A stretch of DNA of 32,940 nucleotides from Candidatus Thorarchaeota archaeon (GTDB lineage: Archaea; Asgardarchaeota; Thorarchaeia; Thorarchaeales; Thorarchaeaceae). The stretch covers positions 1 to 32,940 of the forward strand of contig JAEORI010000098.1 in assembly GCA_016840965.1 (NCBI GenBank). The letters are read 5' to 3'. The notes beneath the pieces are model-generated. The model saw only the letters and a program-made list of their open reading frames with translations, was not told the origin of the DNA and searched no databases. Each line of letters opens with the position of its first letter. Within the stretch, counting starts at the first letter, position 1. Shown in pieces: positions 22,975 through 30,244 of the stretch. The position numbers and the translations under genes were made by a program.

Positions 22975-23119
22975 TACGACACTCAAGAACGGAATTAGTA
23001 TATCTGCATTAACATCTTTCGTATTTGACAACTGAGTGTCGGAAGTGTTTTTGGTAGCCTTGAATACTTTAATGTACTAGAATGTTTTTCATACTCGAGC
23101 TATTGGAGGTTAATGAAAG

Positions 23120-24190
23120 GTGGAAGATCCAATTATCGTCTTTATAGATAAGGAAGGAAAATCACATGAACTTGAGATAGATGATGAGGAAACCATTCTT
23201 GATCTATCAAGAAAAGGGGTTACCTCAATTGACCTTGAAACTGTTCTTTCAATTCCTGTGCTGAAGGAACTTGAACTAGGTGGGAATTCACTCGAAGAAA
23301 TTGATCTTTCGCCACTATCCAAATGCATGGATTTGCAGAAACTTAGCCTTTTTAAAAATCAATTAAAATCAATAAATTTAGCCCCCCTAAAAGATTGTAT
23401 TGCACTTGAAGAACTCAATCTTGGTTCTAACCAATTTAGCACCATTGATCTATCAGCTATCGGTTCGTCACAATCTCTCAAAAGGATAAGACTATTCAAT
23501 AATGGAATGAGCAAAATCAACATTGAACCCCTTTCAAGCTGTGCAAGTCTGGAAACACTTGAGATTGAGAATAATGAAATAAAATCTATAGATCTCACAC
23601 CTCTTTCAAATTGCAGTAGTTTTCAGCAGTTGAACCTCATGTATAACAAACTCAAAACAGTTGATCTTACTCCACTAACGAGTTGTACCAAGCTGAAGTT
23701 TGTGTATCTTCATCATAATCAATTGGAAAAAATTGATCTTGCACCTTTCGAAAATTGCAGGGATTTGAGAATTCTCCGGTTAGGAGGAAATTCAATCAAG
23801 GAGATTGATCTTACTCCCCTTTCATCATGCATTGAGTTACGACGTTTGGGACTTGCCATGAATAGGATTACATCCTTGGATTTGAATCCCCTATCTGGAG
23901 CTGAACATCTATCTAGTCTAGATATTGCAGGAAATCAACTAACAAAACTTGACCTTAATCCGCTTAGTAACTGTGAAGAGCTTACCGAGCTCTATCTATA
24001 TAGCGACCACCCACAAGAGAATGAATTTGCTAAATTGAATATCTCAGCATTATTCAACTGTGTTGATCTTGAGGATTTTGGCGTGTGTGACGAAACTGAA
24101 TTGGAGGCTGACAAGAATCTCAAGGACGAAGATGATATCCCAGTTGCAATAGAGGAATTATTAGATGAAAAAAGGATAAATTGGATTTGA
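23120..24190 (+). CDS. Leucine-rich-repeat protein with 24-residue repeats and a cysteine at repeat ends
   Basis: The 356-residue soluble protein starts at GTG with GGAGGT nine bases upstream. After an acidic N-terminus it has about eleven LRR units, most exactly 24 residues long, on the pattern LxxLxLxxNxLxxIDLxPLSxC, for example around ALEELNLGSNQFSTIDL and LRILRLGGNSIKEIDLTPL. The last position is Cys in nine of about eleven units, which would line up as a ladder in the solenoid. The acidic C-terminal tail (ETELEADKNLKDEDDIPVAI) is not repeated. It lacks a signal peptide and should act inside the cell in protein binding. The partner is unknown. Confidence 0.88.
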   Translation: MEDPIIVFIDKEGKSHELEIDDEETILDLSRKGVTSIDLETVLSIPVLKELELGGNSLEEIDLSPLSKCMDLQKLSLFKNQLKSINLAPLKDCIALEELNLGSNQFSTIDLSAIGSSQSLKRIRLFNNGMSKINIEPLSSCASLETLEIENNEIKSIDLTPLSNCSSFQQLNLMYNKLKTVDLTPLTSCTKLKFVYLHHNQLEKIDLAPFENCRDLRILRLGGNSIKEIDLTPLSSCIELRRLGLAMNRITSLDLNPLSGAEHLSSLDIAGNQLTKLDLNPLSNCEELTELYLYSDHPQENEFAKLNISALFNCVDLEDFGVCDETELEADKNLKDEDDIPVAIEELLDEKRINWI

Positions 24191-24219
24191 ATCCCCATTT
24201 CGCGCGTATGCATATTAGA

Positions 24220-24228
24220 TTTAAATAA
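24220..24228 (+). promoter_or_regulatory. TATA box TTTAAATAA
   Basis: TTTAAATAA lies 44 bases before the ATG of the next gene, placing a transcription start at about 24248. It is the clearest TATA-type element in this part of the window and suggests that the small gene at 24272 is transcribed separately from the LRR gene. Confidence 0.5.
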
Positions 24229-24271
24229 AGGAAAATGGAACAAGAATTAACTGGCACGATGAGGACTTGCG

Positions 24272-24508
24272 ATGTCATCGAGGGAGCAAGAACTAGCAAA
24301 AATTGCGAGATTGTATGCAAGGTACTTAAATGGCCCACTCGGTCATGGAGTAATGGATCATCTCAAAGAGGGTGAGAGTTTTACAATTAGGTCTCGCGAT
24401 GAAACGCTTGAGATAATCAAACTTGATGGAAAGGCTGTTGTTAAAGTTGTTGAAGACTCTACTACAAATGCTCCAAATAATGTAGGGGGTCTATCAAACC
24501 TTCACTGA
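24272..24508 (+). CDS. Small soluble protein of unknown function
   Basis: The 78-residue protein begins with a charged helix (REQELAKIARLYARYLNG), followed by GESFTIRSRDETLEIIKLDGKAVVKVVED, which reads as three or four beta-strands, and a loose Asn-rich tail. It has no cysteine or membrane helix. GAGGA lies six bases before the ATG, and a good TATA element lies further up, so expression is credible. I do not recognise the family. It lies 59 bases before the disulfide oxidoreductase gene. Confidence 0.6.
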   Translation: MSSREQELAKIARLYARYLNGPLGHGVMDHLKEGESFTIRSRDETLEIIKLDGKAVVKVVEDSTTNAPNNVGGLSNLH

Positions 24509-24567
24509 TTCTAAAGCAAAGCGAATATAACTAGAAACTGCTGACGCAAAAGCAGGTGGTGTTTCAG

Positions 24568-25215
24568 ATGGTAGTTGAAATGGATGATGCCACAAGAGAA
24601 CAGGTTCGAGAATTGCTCCTAGAGATAGCGAATGAGGTGACAATTCATCTCTTCGTTGAGGAAAAGAATTGCCTCTACTGTAATGATGTAAAAGATTTAG
24701 TTGAACAGCTCGCAGATTTAACGGATAAGATCAAAATCATTGAACATAAGGGAGATCTAGATAATGATATTGCAAAAGAGATGGGTGTGAAGTTTCACCC
24801 AGCTTTGGTACTTCACGGCAAGGACAAGTACAATATTAAATTCTATGGAATTCCTGCGGGCCACGAGTTTGGAGCTTTAGTCGGTTCTATTATTGATGTT
24901 TCAACAGGTACAGCACCATTACCACCAGATATTATTGAGGACATTATATCAATTGACAAGCCAATAAACATCAAGGTGTTTGTCACTCCTCAATGTCCTT
25001 ACTGTCCAAATATGACACGGTTGGCACATCAAGCAGCTATTTTGAATCCACTCATTACTTCGGAGATGTATGAATCACTTGAGTTTCATCAATTAACAGA
25101 AAAGTATGAAGTCTTCGGTGTTCCCAAAACCATTATCAATGAAACTACAACCATTGATGGTCTCTCGCCTGTTGAAATGTTCGTTGAGAAACTCTTCGAG
25201 GCAATTGATTCTTGA
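24568..25215 (+). CDS. Protein disulfide oxidoreductase with two thioredoxin folds (PDO/glutaredoxin-like)
   Basis: The 215-residue cytoplasmic enzyme has two thioredoxin-fold halves, each with a CxxC: KNCLYCND (about residue 31) and TPQCPYCPN (about 145). The second has a following cis-Pro region FGVPKTII. This matches archaeal PDO proteins (usually about 220-230 residues), which form or exchange disulfides in cytosolic proteins and take electrons from a thioredoxin reductase-like partner. That partner is probably the reductase at 25549-26484. The frame opens at GTG 24556, but AGGTGG seven bases before ATG 24568 supports the later start. Confidence 0.9.
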   Translation: MVVEMDDATREQVRELLLEIANEVTIHLFVEEKNCLYCNDVKDLVEQLADLTDKIKIIEHKGDLDNDIAKEMGVKFHPALVLHGKDKYNIKFYGIPAGHEFGALVGSIIDVSTGTAPLPPDIIEDIISIDKPINIKVFVTPQCPYCPNMTRLAHQAAILNPLITSEMYESLEFHQLTEKYEVFGVPKTIINETTTIDGLSPVEMFVEKLFEAIDS

Positions 25216-25257
25216 CATATCCAAAACTGATTATAGAGAGAATGGATTTCCAGAGTT

Positions 25258-25542
25258 ATGGGAACCCAATCTTTTGTTATCATGTTGAGACCAGCCAATA
25301 ATTATGGTATTGATGGTACAGACGAAAAAGTATCTGAGCATTTCAAGTATCTCCAAAGTCTTTTGAAAGATGGAGTCCTGACAATGGCGGGTAGGTTTTC
25401 GGAAGTACTTATCGGACTTGTAATGATTGAAGCAAAATCGAAAGAAGATGCTTTTAATATCATGCGAAATGATCCTGCAGTTATATCAGGAATATTTCAT
25501 GCAGAACTCTATCCATGGCGTATTGCTTTGAAAGCTGATTAG
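25258..25542 (+). CDS. YCII-related protein
   Basis: The 94-residue protein has a ferredoxin-like alpha+beta fold of the YciI type: SFVIMLRPANNYG at the start, HFKYLQSLLKDGVLTMAGRF in the middle and FHAELYPWRIAL at the end, with a His and an Asp (NDPAVISGIF) in the conserved positions of the family. The biochemical role of most members is unknown. It lies 42 bases after the disulfide oxidoreductase gene on the same strand and may be in the same transcript. Confidence 0.8.
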   Translation: MGTQSFVIMLRPANNYGIDGTDEKVSEHFKYLQSLLKDGVLTMAGRFSEVLIGLVMIEAKSKEDAFNIMRNDPAVISGIFHAELYPWRIALKAD

Positions 25543-25548
25543 AGTATT

Positions 25549-26484
25549 TTAGTCCTCTTGACAAGTGAAGAGGAACTCGGTTTCATTGACATATTTGTAG
25601 GCTTGATATGCAGCATGAACGCCTTCTGCGACACCAGTAATGGCTTGTTTGAACTCACTATCTACAACATCTCCTGCTGCATAGACACCTTCGATATTGG
25701 TGCGACTTGAACGGTCAATTTTAATCTCGCCTTTTTCATTCAGCTCAACACCCAACTTCTTTGCCAAGTCCGAATAGGGAATTCCTCCAATTGCAATGAA
25801 TATACCATCAAGTGGTAAGATGTCTTTCCCATTGTATGGCTTGTCAAGTTTGACTCCCATCACCTTCTGGTCACCAAGTATCTCTGTGACATTTGTTTCG
25901 GTTATGACTTCTATCTTAGGCTCTCGCTCAACACGGCGCTCATTCACAGGCTCGGGTCGAATCTTTTGCCGCCGATAGATAATGTATATCTTTGGACAGT
26001 ATTTTGCCAAGAGCAGTGCTTCCTTGACAGCACTATCACTACCTCCAACAACCCCCACAACCTTGTCCTTGTAGAGTGGAGCATCGCACAGTGCACAGTA
26101 GCTAACGCCTTTATTCTTCAATTCGTCATGGCCTGGAACTTCAAGCTCACGCTCTTTCATGCCTGTCGCGAAAATAACTGACTTCGCTAAGAATGTCTTG
26201 TTTTCCGTTATGATGTAAAAGATATTCTCTTTTGATCTAAAGATGTCTGCTACAGTTCCGGATTCAATGAACACTGGATAATCTAGAGCATGGTCTTTCA
26301 GTTTATTTGCAAGCTCTTGACCGGTCAGCTGTATATACCCAGGATAATTCGCAACATCATCAGTGAGGGTTATAGTCCCGCCTTCAACGTTTCCTATAAC
26401 AGCTACACTCAGGTCTAGGCGTGCAGCATACATTGCAGCTCCATATCCTGTCACTCCAGAACCTATAATGACTAGGTCGTACAC
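25549..26484 (-). CDS. trxB: Thioredoxin reductase (FAD, disulfide)
   Basis: The 311-residue flavoenzyme moves electrons from NAD(P)H to a thioredoxin or glutaredoxin-like protein. It shows the FAD motif GSGVTGYGAAMYAARL, redox pair CALC in SYCALCDAPLYK, NAD(P) motif GVVGGSDSAVKEAL, IYRRQKIRPEP (the RRxxxR pattern suggests NADPH) and C-terminal TNIEGVYAAGDVVDSEFKQ. Length is normal. It starts 4 bases after the glutaredoxin-like gene, so the two form an operon, and it converges with the YCII gene. Likely partners are the glutaredoxin-like protein next door, the two-domain disulfide oxidoreductase and the thioredoxin at 14258. Confidence 0.93.
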   Translation of the reverse strand: MYDLVIIGSGVTGYGAAMYAARLDLSVAVIGNVEGGTITLTDDVANYPGYIQLTGQELANKLKDHALDYPVFIESGTVADIFRSKENIFYIITENKTFLAKSVIFATGMKERELEVPGHDELKNKGVSYCALCDAPLYKDKVVGVVGGSDSAVKEALLLAKYCPKIYIIYRRQKIRPEPVNERRVEREPKIEVITETNVTEILGDQKVMGVKLDKPYNGKDILPLDGIFIAIGGIPYSDLAKKLGVELNEKGEIKIDRSSRTNIEGVYAAGDVVDSEFKQAITGVAEGVHAAYQAYKYVNETEFLFTCQED

Positions 26485-26488
26485 ATGA

Positions 26489-26731
26489 TCACACTCCTAT
26501 CGCTCGTTTGATTCGTCTTTCAGTTCTACGATCAAATCCGATGATGACTTCTCCATCTATCTTAGTCACAGGCACAGCCATCTGACCACTTAGTTCTTTG
26601 AGTTCCTGGATGGCATCAGGATTTCTGAGAATGCATTTCTCTTCAATCTCAACATTATTACTTGTTAGAAACTCTTTCACCATTTTTGAGTGTGGACAAT
26701 CTGGTGCAGTATATACGATAGCTTTGGTCAT
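26489..26731 (-). CDS. Glutaredoxin-like protein, single-cysteine active site
   Basis: The 80-residue protein has a glutaredoxin fold. The active site is CPHS in YTAPDCPHSKMVKEFL, so only the first cysteine is present. AVPVTKIDGEVIIGFDRR holds the cis-Pro and the glutathione-site-like region. One further Cys (EEKCILRN) lies in the next strand and could act as resolving thiol. The family usually runs to about 75-90 residues. It is the first gene of an operon with thioredoxin reductase and probably is reduced by it. GGAAGTG precedes the ATG, and a TATA-like element lies about 60 bases upstream. Confidence 0.88.
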   Translation of the reverse strand: MTKAIVYTAPDCPHSKMVKEFLTSNNVEIEEKCILRNPDAIQELKELSGQMAVPVTKIDGEVIIGFDRRTERRIKRAIGV

Positions 26732-26786
26732 CGATGAACACTTCCATTACCCAAATTCGAGCATCAAATTGATTTATGCGTACACT

Positions 26787-26799
26787 GATATAAATTATG
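26787..26799. promoter_or_regulatory. Bidirectional TATA-like element between the glutaredoxin and ferritin-like genes
   Basis: GATATAAATTATG contains TATAAAT on the plus strand and ATAATTTATATC on the minus strand. It lies in a 153-base gap between divergent genes, giving predicted starts near 26815 (+) and 26765 (-). A shared element would place the reductase/glutaredoxin operon and the ferritin-like gene under joint control. Confidence 0.4.
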
Positions 26800-26884
26800 A
26801 ATAGAACACACGAGTATTTCGACTCTTTGATAACAATCTTAAGCAGAGATTGAGTCAAAAGCTCTTAGAATTGGAGTGAGATAT

Positions 26885-27361
26885 ATGAACAAGAAAGAAA
26901 CTCTCGCTTTTATCGATAAACAAATTGAACTTGAAAAGAAGATTGTAGAGATTGTTTCTGAGAATGTTGCACAGCTTGGGAACGCCTTTGTCAAGGACCT
27001 TCTTCTAGCAGTTTCAACAGACTCTAGGAAACATGCTGAGCTGCTCAAGTCACTTCGGAAAGCAGTTGAAGGACCAACACCATTCATCAGCGAGAAAGAA
27101 CGCGACAAAATTGCTAAGGGAATCAGCGCACACATCAAGATGGAAGAACAGGCTGTTGTTACATATGGAGAGCTTGCTGAAAAGAGTGACAGCGATCAAG
27201 TCAAGACTATCGCGATGATGATACGTGAGGATGAAATTAGACATCATGCATTACTGAAAGAACTTCACAAAGCAGTCATTGAACCCGAAACACTTACTGA
27301 GGATTTAATTTGGGATGTCATGTGGAAAGACTCCCCTTGGAAAGGTAGTCCTGGTGGGTAG
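26885..27361 (+). CDS. Ferritin-like / rubrerythrin-type diiron protein
   Basis: The 158-residue four-helix protein has three metal-type segments: DSRKHAELLKSL, HIKMEEQAVVTYGEL and REDEIRHHALLKELH. These resemble the ExxH pairs of the ferritin-like superfamily. It lacks the C-terminal rubredoxin domain of true rubrerythrin, and the first helix has E/D in place of some ligands, so a full diiron site is likely but not proven. The start is ATG 26885 with GGAG eight bases upstream. The frame opens at GTG 26876. Divergent to the glutaredoxin/reductase operon, it would fit peroxide detoxification or iron handling in an anaerobe. Confidence 0.85.
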   Translation: MNKKETLAFIDKQIELEKKIVEIVSENVAQLGNAFVKDLLLAVSTDSRKHAELLKSLRKAVEGPTPFISEKERDKIAKGISAHIKMEEQAVVTYGELAEKSDSDQVKTIAMMIREDEIRHHALLKELHKAVIEPETLTEDLIWDVMWKDSPWKGSPGG

Positions 27362-27365
27362 TGAA

Positions 27366-27917
27366 TTATTGATCAGAAGCATACCTGTCAACTATTGCAA
27401 TAAAGCCTTCATCTAGTTGCTCAATTCCGATACCAGTCCTTGCGGATATCATTTGACTGACCAAATTGTATTTCTCCATGAGATAGCGCATCTCATTGTT
27501 TACAAAATCAAACCGCTCCTCATCCAAGAGATCAACCTTGTTCGCTACAAGCATGAATCTAGATCCATCACCATTATTCAATCTAAGATTACTGTTCTCC
27601 TCTATAGCTGGAATCCAATATCCTTCCAGATTATCTAATGTCTGCATTCTTGTGACATCAAAGAACAAAAGACCAACAGATGCCCCTCTAATCATTGCTT
27701 TCATTTGTTCGATGAACCGAAGCTGTCCTCCGAAGTCCCAGATACTTAGGACTACATCTTTACCACTCGGAGTCGTCACGTGTTTTGTATCAAAGCTAGC
27801 GCCAATTGTTGTTCTTAGGAAGTTGGGGTCTGGAAAATTGCCTGTTGTATACCTTTGAGTGAATGAGGTCTTACCACATTCGGTATCCCCAAGGACAACA
27901 GCTTTTAGAATCTTCAT
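27366..27917 (-). CDS. Ras/Arf-superfamily small GTPase
   Basis: The 183-residue protein carries all five GTPase motifs: G1 GDTECGKTS, G2 Thr in FLRTTIGASF, G3 WDFGGQLRF, G4 ANKVDLL and G5 ISARTG. WDFGGQ resembles Arf/Arl proteins (WDxGGQ), while the length and insert-free G domain resemble Rab/Ras. The Gln of GGQ, which supports hydrolysis, is present. There is no N-terminal amphipathic helix and no C-terminal CaaX, so membrane attachment must be indirect. I chose ATG 27917 with AGGTG upstream. GTG 27926, abutting the stop of the membrane gene, is an alternative. It is the last gene of a four-gene operon. Confidence 0.93.
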   Translation of the reverse strand: MKILKAVVLGDTECGKTSFTQRYTTGNFPDPNFLRTTIGASFDTKHVTTPSGKDVVLSIWDFGGQLRFIEQMKAMIRGASVGLLFFDVTRMQTLDNLEGYWIPAIEENSNLRLNNGDGSRFMLVANKVDLLDEERFDFVNNEMRYLMEKYNLVSQMISARTGIGIEQLDEGFIAIVDRYASDQ

Positions 27918-27926
27918 TTGATTCAC

Positions 27927-29366
27927 CTATTGCTCCAACATGATGGAACCATCTTCTTCTATACCATAGTCGCTGAGTTCATCAAGTTCTTTAACGGTGC
28001 GTGATAAACGTGCTATTACAGGAGGGCTGCTGAAAACCGCAATTCCACCACCAAGTAACAAAATCGAGATTGCAGTAATTGGAATTGCAGGAGGTTCTGG
28101 CGGAATAGCATCCGAATACATTGAAACAATTGCTATCATAAGAGCAGAAATAATAAACATCATCAATCTCCTCGCTGCAACGACTCCGCCTGCTCTTGCT
28201 ATTCGAATAGATAATCGAATAAACATGAGTGTACCTATAGTGATAACCAGTCCAATTGCCATCCAGACAAGATCATTATAGACAGTAGTAGGTTGAGTCA
28301 ATGGAAATGTCATATATGCCGCAGATGTTCCAAAGATAATCATTACCTCACGAGTAACGGTCTGTACCCACTCACCATAGAATGAGGATGCAGCTGCAAG
28401 CATAAACGCGATAATTGCACAAGAAATAAGGACAACATCAACCCAAACAAGATATCGATTCCATGCCATTCTTTGATTAATGTACAAGGACCATGATAGC
28501 GAATGTGTAGTAACTACTAATGCTATGAAGGTGACAACAGCTCCTAAGTAAAGGGGCATTCTAGCACCGGTTTGTTCTGCTTGGGCGAGGAAGTACTCCA
28601 ATGGAGCAATCAAACATAATGCTGCGAATAATTCAACAATAACAAAGTAAAAAGTGGGCCAAGCTCCAGCTCGCAACGAAGCTATAAGTAAAGGCATTTC
28701 GATTGTTATGGTGAAGAACAATATGAAGGTAGACATTATGGTTCTCCAAGGTCTCCGAATCGAACTAAAAACTGTAGCAGCTACAATAAGGGGAATAACT
28801 TGCAGAATATAGTATTGTGGATGGGCAAATGTCCAGTCTGTAGCTGCGATGATCCAAGTTAACATGTATAGAATAAGAACCACAAGCAATGATGCTGAGA
28901 AGGTCGAAGGGTTTTCACGCAAGAGCACCACTGCTAGGTAAACAGATACTATTAGCAAAATGGATAATCCAATCAACATGAAATAGAACAGGAATCCAAA
29001 GTATCCTTCCAAGAAATTACTAGCAAAGACACTTGCGATGATGAGGGTTGTTATGACTGTACCCTGTTTTGCACGATGAGTCGGAAAGAGAATCCAAACT
29101 TCAGCGATCACAATGGCTCCGAGAAAGAAAGCTCCGGTACCTGTAATCATGAACATTAGTGATTCATTCATAATTAGGAAGATTTCAAGAGCCATTGCAA
29201 TCCCAGTCAACGAATATGCAAACAATGCACGTTTCGTTTCTAAACCAATATCAGAGTAAATTTCTCGAATTCGTTTAGCAAAGACAAGTAGAGATAATAA
29301 TAGAATCAGAATAATGACAGTTCCTGAATCTATGAGTGCTTTATCAAAATCAATTGGTATTTGCAT
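27927..29366 (-). CDS. Polytopic membrane protein (about 14 helices) in the GTPase operon
   Basis: The 479-residue protein is almost entirely hydrophobic, with about 13-15 membrane helices from VIILILLLSLLVFAKRI near the start to ITAISILLLGGGIAVF near the end. A short acidic C-terminal tail follows (RTVKELDELSDYGIEED). I do not recognise a transporter or receptor motif. Loops are short, so there is little outside domain. It begins 4 bases after the longin-like gene and abuts the GTPase gene. The cytoplasmic tail is the natural place for GTPase or longin binding, which is inference. Confidence 0.82.
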   Translation of the reverse strand: MQIPIDFDKALIDSGTVIILILLLSLLVFAKRIREIYSDIGLETKRALFAYSLTGIAMALEIFLIMNESLMFMITGTGAFFLGAIVIAEVWILFPTHRAKQGTVITTLIIASVFASNFLEGYFGFLFYFMLIGLSILLIVSVYLAVVLLRENPSTFSASLLVVLILYMLTWIIAATDWTFAHPQYYILQVIPLIVAATVFSSIRRPWRTIMSTFILFFTITIEMPLLIASLRAGAWPTFYFVIVELFAALCLIAPLEYFLAQAEQTGARMPLYLGAVVTFIALVVTTHSLSWSLYINQRMAWNRYLVWVDVVLISCAIIAFMLAAASSFYGEWVQTVTREVMIIFGTSAAYMTFPLTQPTTVYNDLVWMAIGLVITIGTLMFIRLSIRIARAGGVVAARRLMMFIISALMIAIVSMYSDAIPPEPPAIPITAISILLLGGGIAVFSSPPVIARLSRTVKELDELSDYGIEEDGSIMLEQ

Positions 29367-29370
29367 AGCT

Positions 29371-29748
29371 TTAACCCCATAAACTACTTATCTCGCGCCC
29401 TCTTCTTCGTAGGGCTTTGGTGACAATTTGTGTTAACCAGTCTTCCGAAGCATTTTCATTTTCCATTATCAGTGCTAGAACTGGATCAGCTTCTTTCTCG
29501 TTATCAGCTTCGCAGATGAACAGATGTTTCGTACGTTGAACATACCCCACAACACCTTTGCCAGATTTCATATAACTTGGTGTATTTGATTCAGCAGGAG
29601 TTGATCCATCTCTCTTAAGAGCAGTTGAAACGAGTTGAACAATACCTGTTAGAAGAGCTACTCTCTCTGAACTCTGTTCCTCAGGTGGGTACAGTACCTT
29701 AGATTCCATATTGTCTAACATAACTCTAGCAACCATTCGAACAACCAT
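29371..29748 (-). CDS. Longin/roadblock-like small protein in the GTPase operon
   Basis: The predicted order of elements in this 125-residue protein is strand (MVARVMLDN), strand (ESKVLYPP), helix (SERVALLTGIVQLVSTAL), strand (SGKGVVGYVQR), strand (KHLFICEAD), then two helices (DPVLALIMEN and EDWLTQIVTKALRRRG). This beta-beta-alpha-beta-beta-alpha-alpha order is that of longin domains, while roadblock domains begin with a helix. Such folds commonly bind small GTPases as regulators. The start ATG overlaps the stop of the Zn-ribbon gene (TAATG), so translation is coupled. The fold call is by eye and carries only moderate confidence. Confidence 0.65.
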   Translation of the reverse strand: MVVRMVARVMLDNMESKVLYPPEEQSSERVALLTGIVQLVSTALKRDGSTPAESNTPSYMKSGKGVVGYVQRTKHLFICEADNEKEADPVLALIMENENASEDWLTQIVTKALRRRGREISSLWG

Positions 29749-30047
29749 TAGGGTTTCCCTCCGAAAGCCTTTGTTAACCAGTCAATTTCCTTAGAGTCTT
29801 TCTTTTTCGACTCGGTTTTATCACTAGCAGATCGATGCGGTACTATAATGTCGCGGATGCCCAAACCTTCTCCATTGCGGAGATTATAGAGAGTCACCAA
29901 AAGCTCATGGTCATTCTCACATTTGACAATAAGAGTTGGAGAGCGACCTTCGTTTTGAATCCGTTCTTTAACGGTAACCGCTTCAGTATCACTCATTTGG
30001 ACTGAGGCATTGCCTTTGCATTCTGGACATTTAAAACGGATTTCCAT
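29748..30047 (-). CDS. Zinc-ribbon-like small protein, first gene of the GTPase operon
   Basis: The 99-residue protein has CPEC near the start (FKCPECKGNA) and a second half-site CENDH (VKCENDHELLVTLYN), together a possible C2-CH zinc site. A charged stretch of Lys, Ser and Asp and the end DWLTKAFGGKP follow. The last part resembles the helix EDWLTQIVTKAL of the next protein. No membrane helix. The gene reads divergently from iorA across a 197-base region. The family is unknown to me. It might be a scaffold or adaptor for the GTPase complex, which is inference from the operon. Confidence 0.75.
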   Translation of the reverse strand: MEIRFKCPECKGNASVQMSDTEAVTVKERIQNEGRSPTLIVKCENDHELLVTLYNLRNGEGLGIRDIIVPHRSASDKTESKKKDSKEIDWLTKAFGGKP

Positions 30048-30119
30048 TGCAGCATGCTACCTCTGTCGTTTGGCCCCGATTTTGTCAGGAAATGAATTAC
30101 TTAAGGTTAATTCGTCGAG

Positions 30120-30149
30120 AGCCAAGAAAAAATGCTAAACTTCTTGGTT
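30120..30149. promoter_or_regulatory. Inverted repeat CCAAGAA/TTCTTGG in the zinc-ribbon/iorA intergenic region
   Basis: CCAAGAA (30122-30128) pairs with TTCTTGG (30141-30147), extended at the base by one G-U and one A-U pair, around a 12-base loop. It lies about midway between the two divergent start codons and is followed on the plus strand by an A-rich tract. An operator is possible. Confidence 0.3.
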
Positions 30150-30169
30150 AACGAAAAAAGGGTACTACT

Positions 30170-30203
30170 ATTCAACTGCCCTAAGCCAATGCTTAAGTTG
30201 AAT
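30170..30203. promoter_or_regulatory. Inverted repeat ATTCAACT/AGTTGAAT upstream of the iorA TATA element
   Basis: Perfect 8-bp arms at 30170-30177 and 30196-30203, with an inner TAAG/CTTA pair, lie 20 bases before CTATAAAAT (30224-30232). This place, just upstream of TATA, is typical for an archaeal activator or repressor site. It is a candidate control element for iorAB. Confidence 0.4.
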
Positions 30204-30223
30204 TAGGACTGATGATTTTAGTA

Positions 30224-30232
30224 CTATAAAAT
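30224..30232 (+). promoter_or_regulatory. TATA box CTATAAAAT of iorAB
   Basis: A strong TATA element ends 13 bases before TTG 30245. The usual 25-base distance would start transcription near ATG 30251, a leaderless message. However, GGAGAG at 30234-30239 is a good ribosome site for TTG 30245. One of the two signals is therefore fortuitous, or an upstream TATA is used. Confidence 0.45.
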
Positions 30233-30244
30233 CGGAGAGCAAAA

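Noticed and set aside
27496..27858. 120-codon open frame on the plus strand opposite the GTPase gene
   Set aside because: It is a shadow of the GTPase gene: the GTPase frame carries all G motifs, while the antisense product is Ser/Pro/Leu-rich without any motif.
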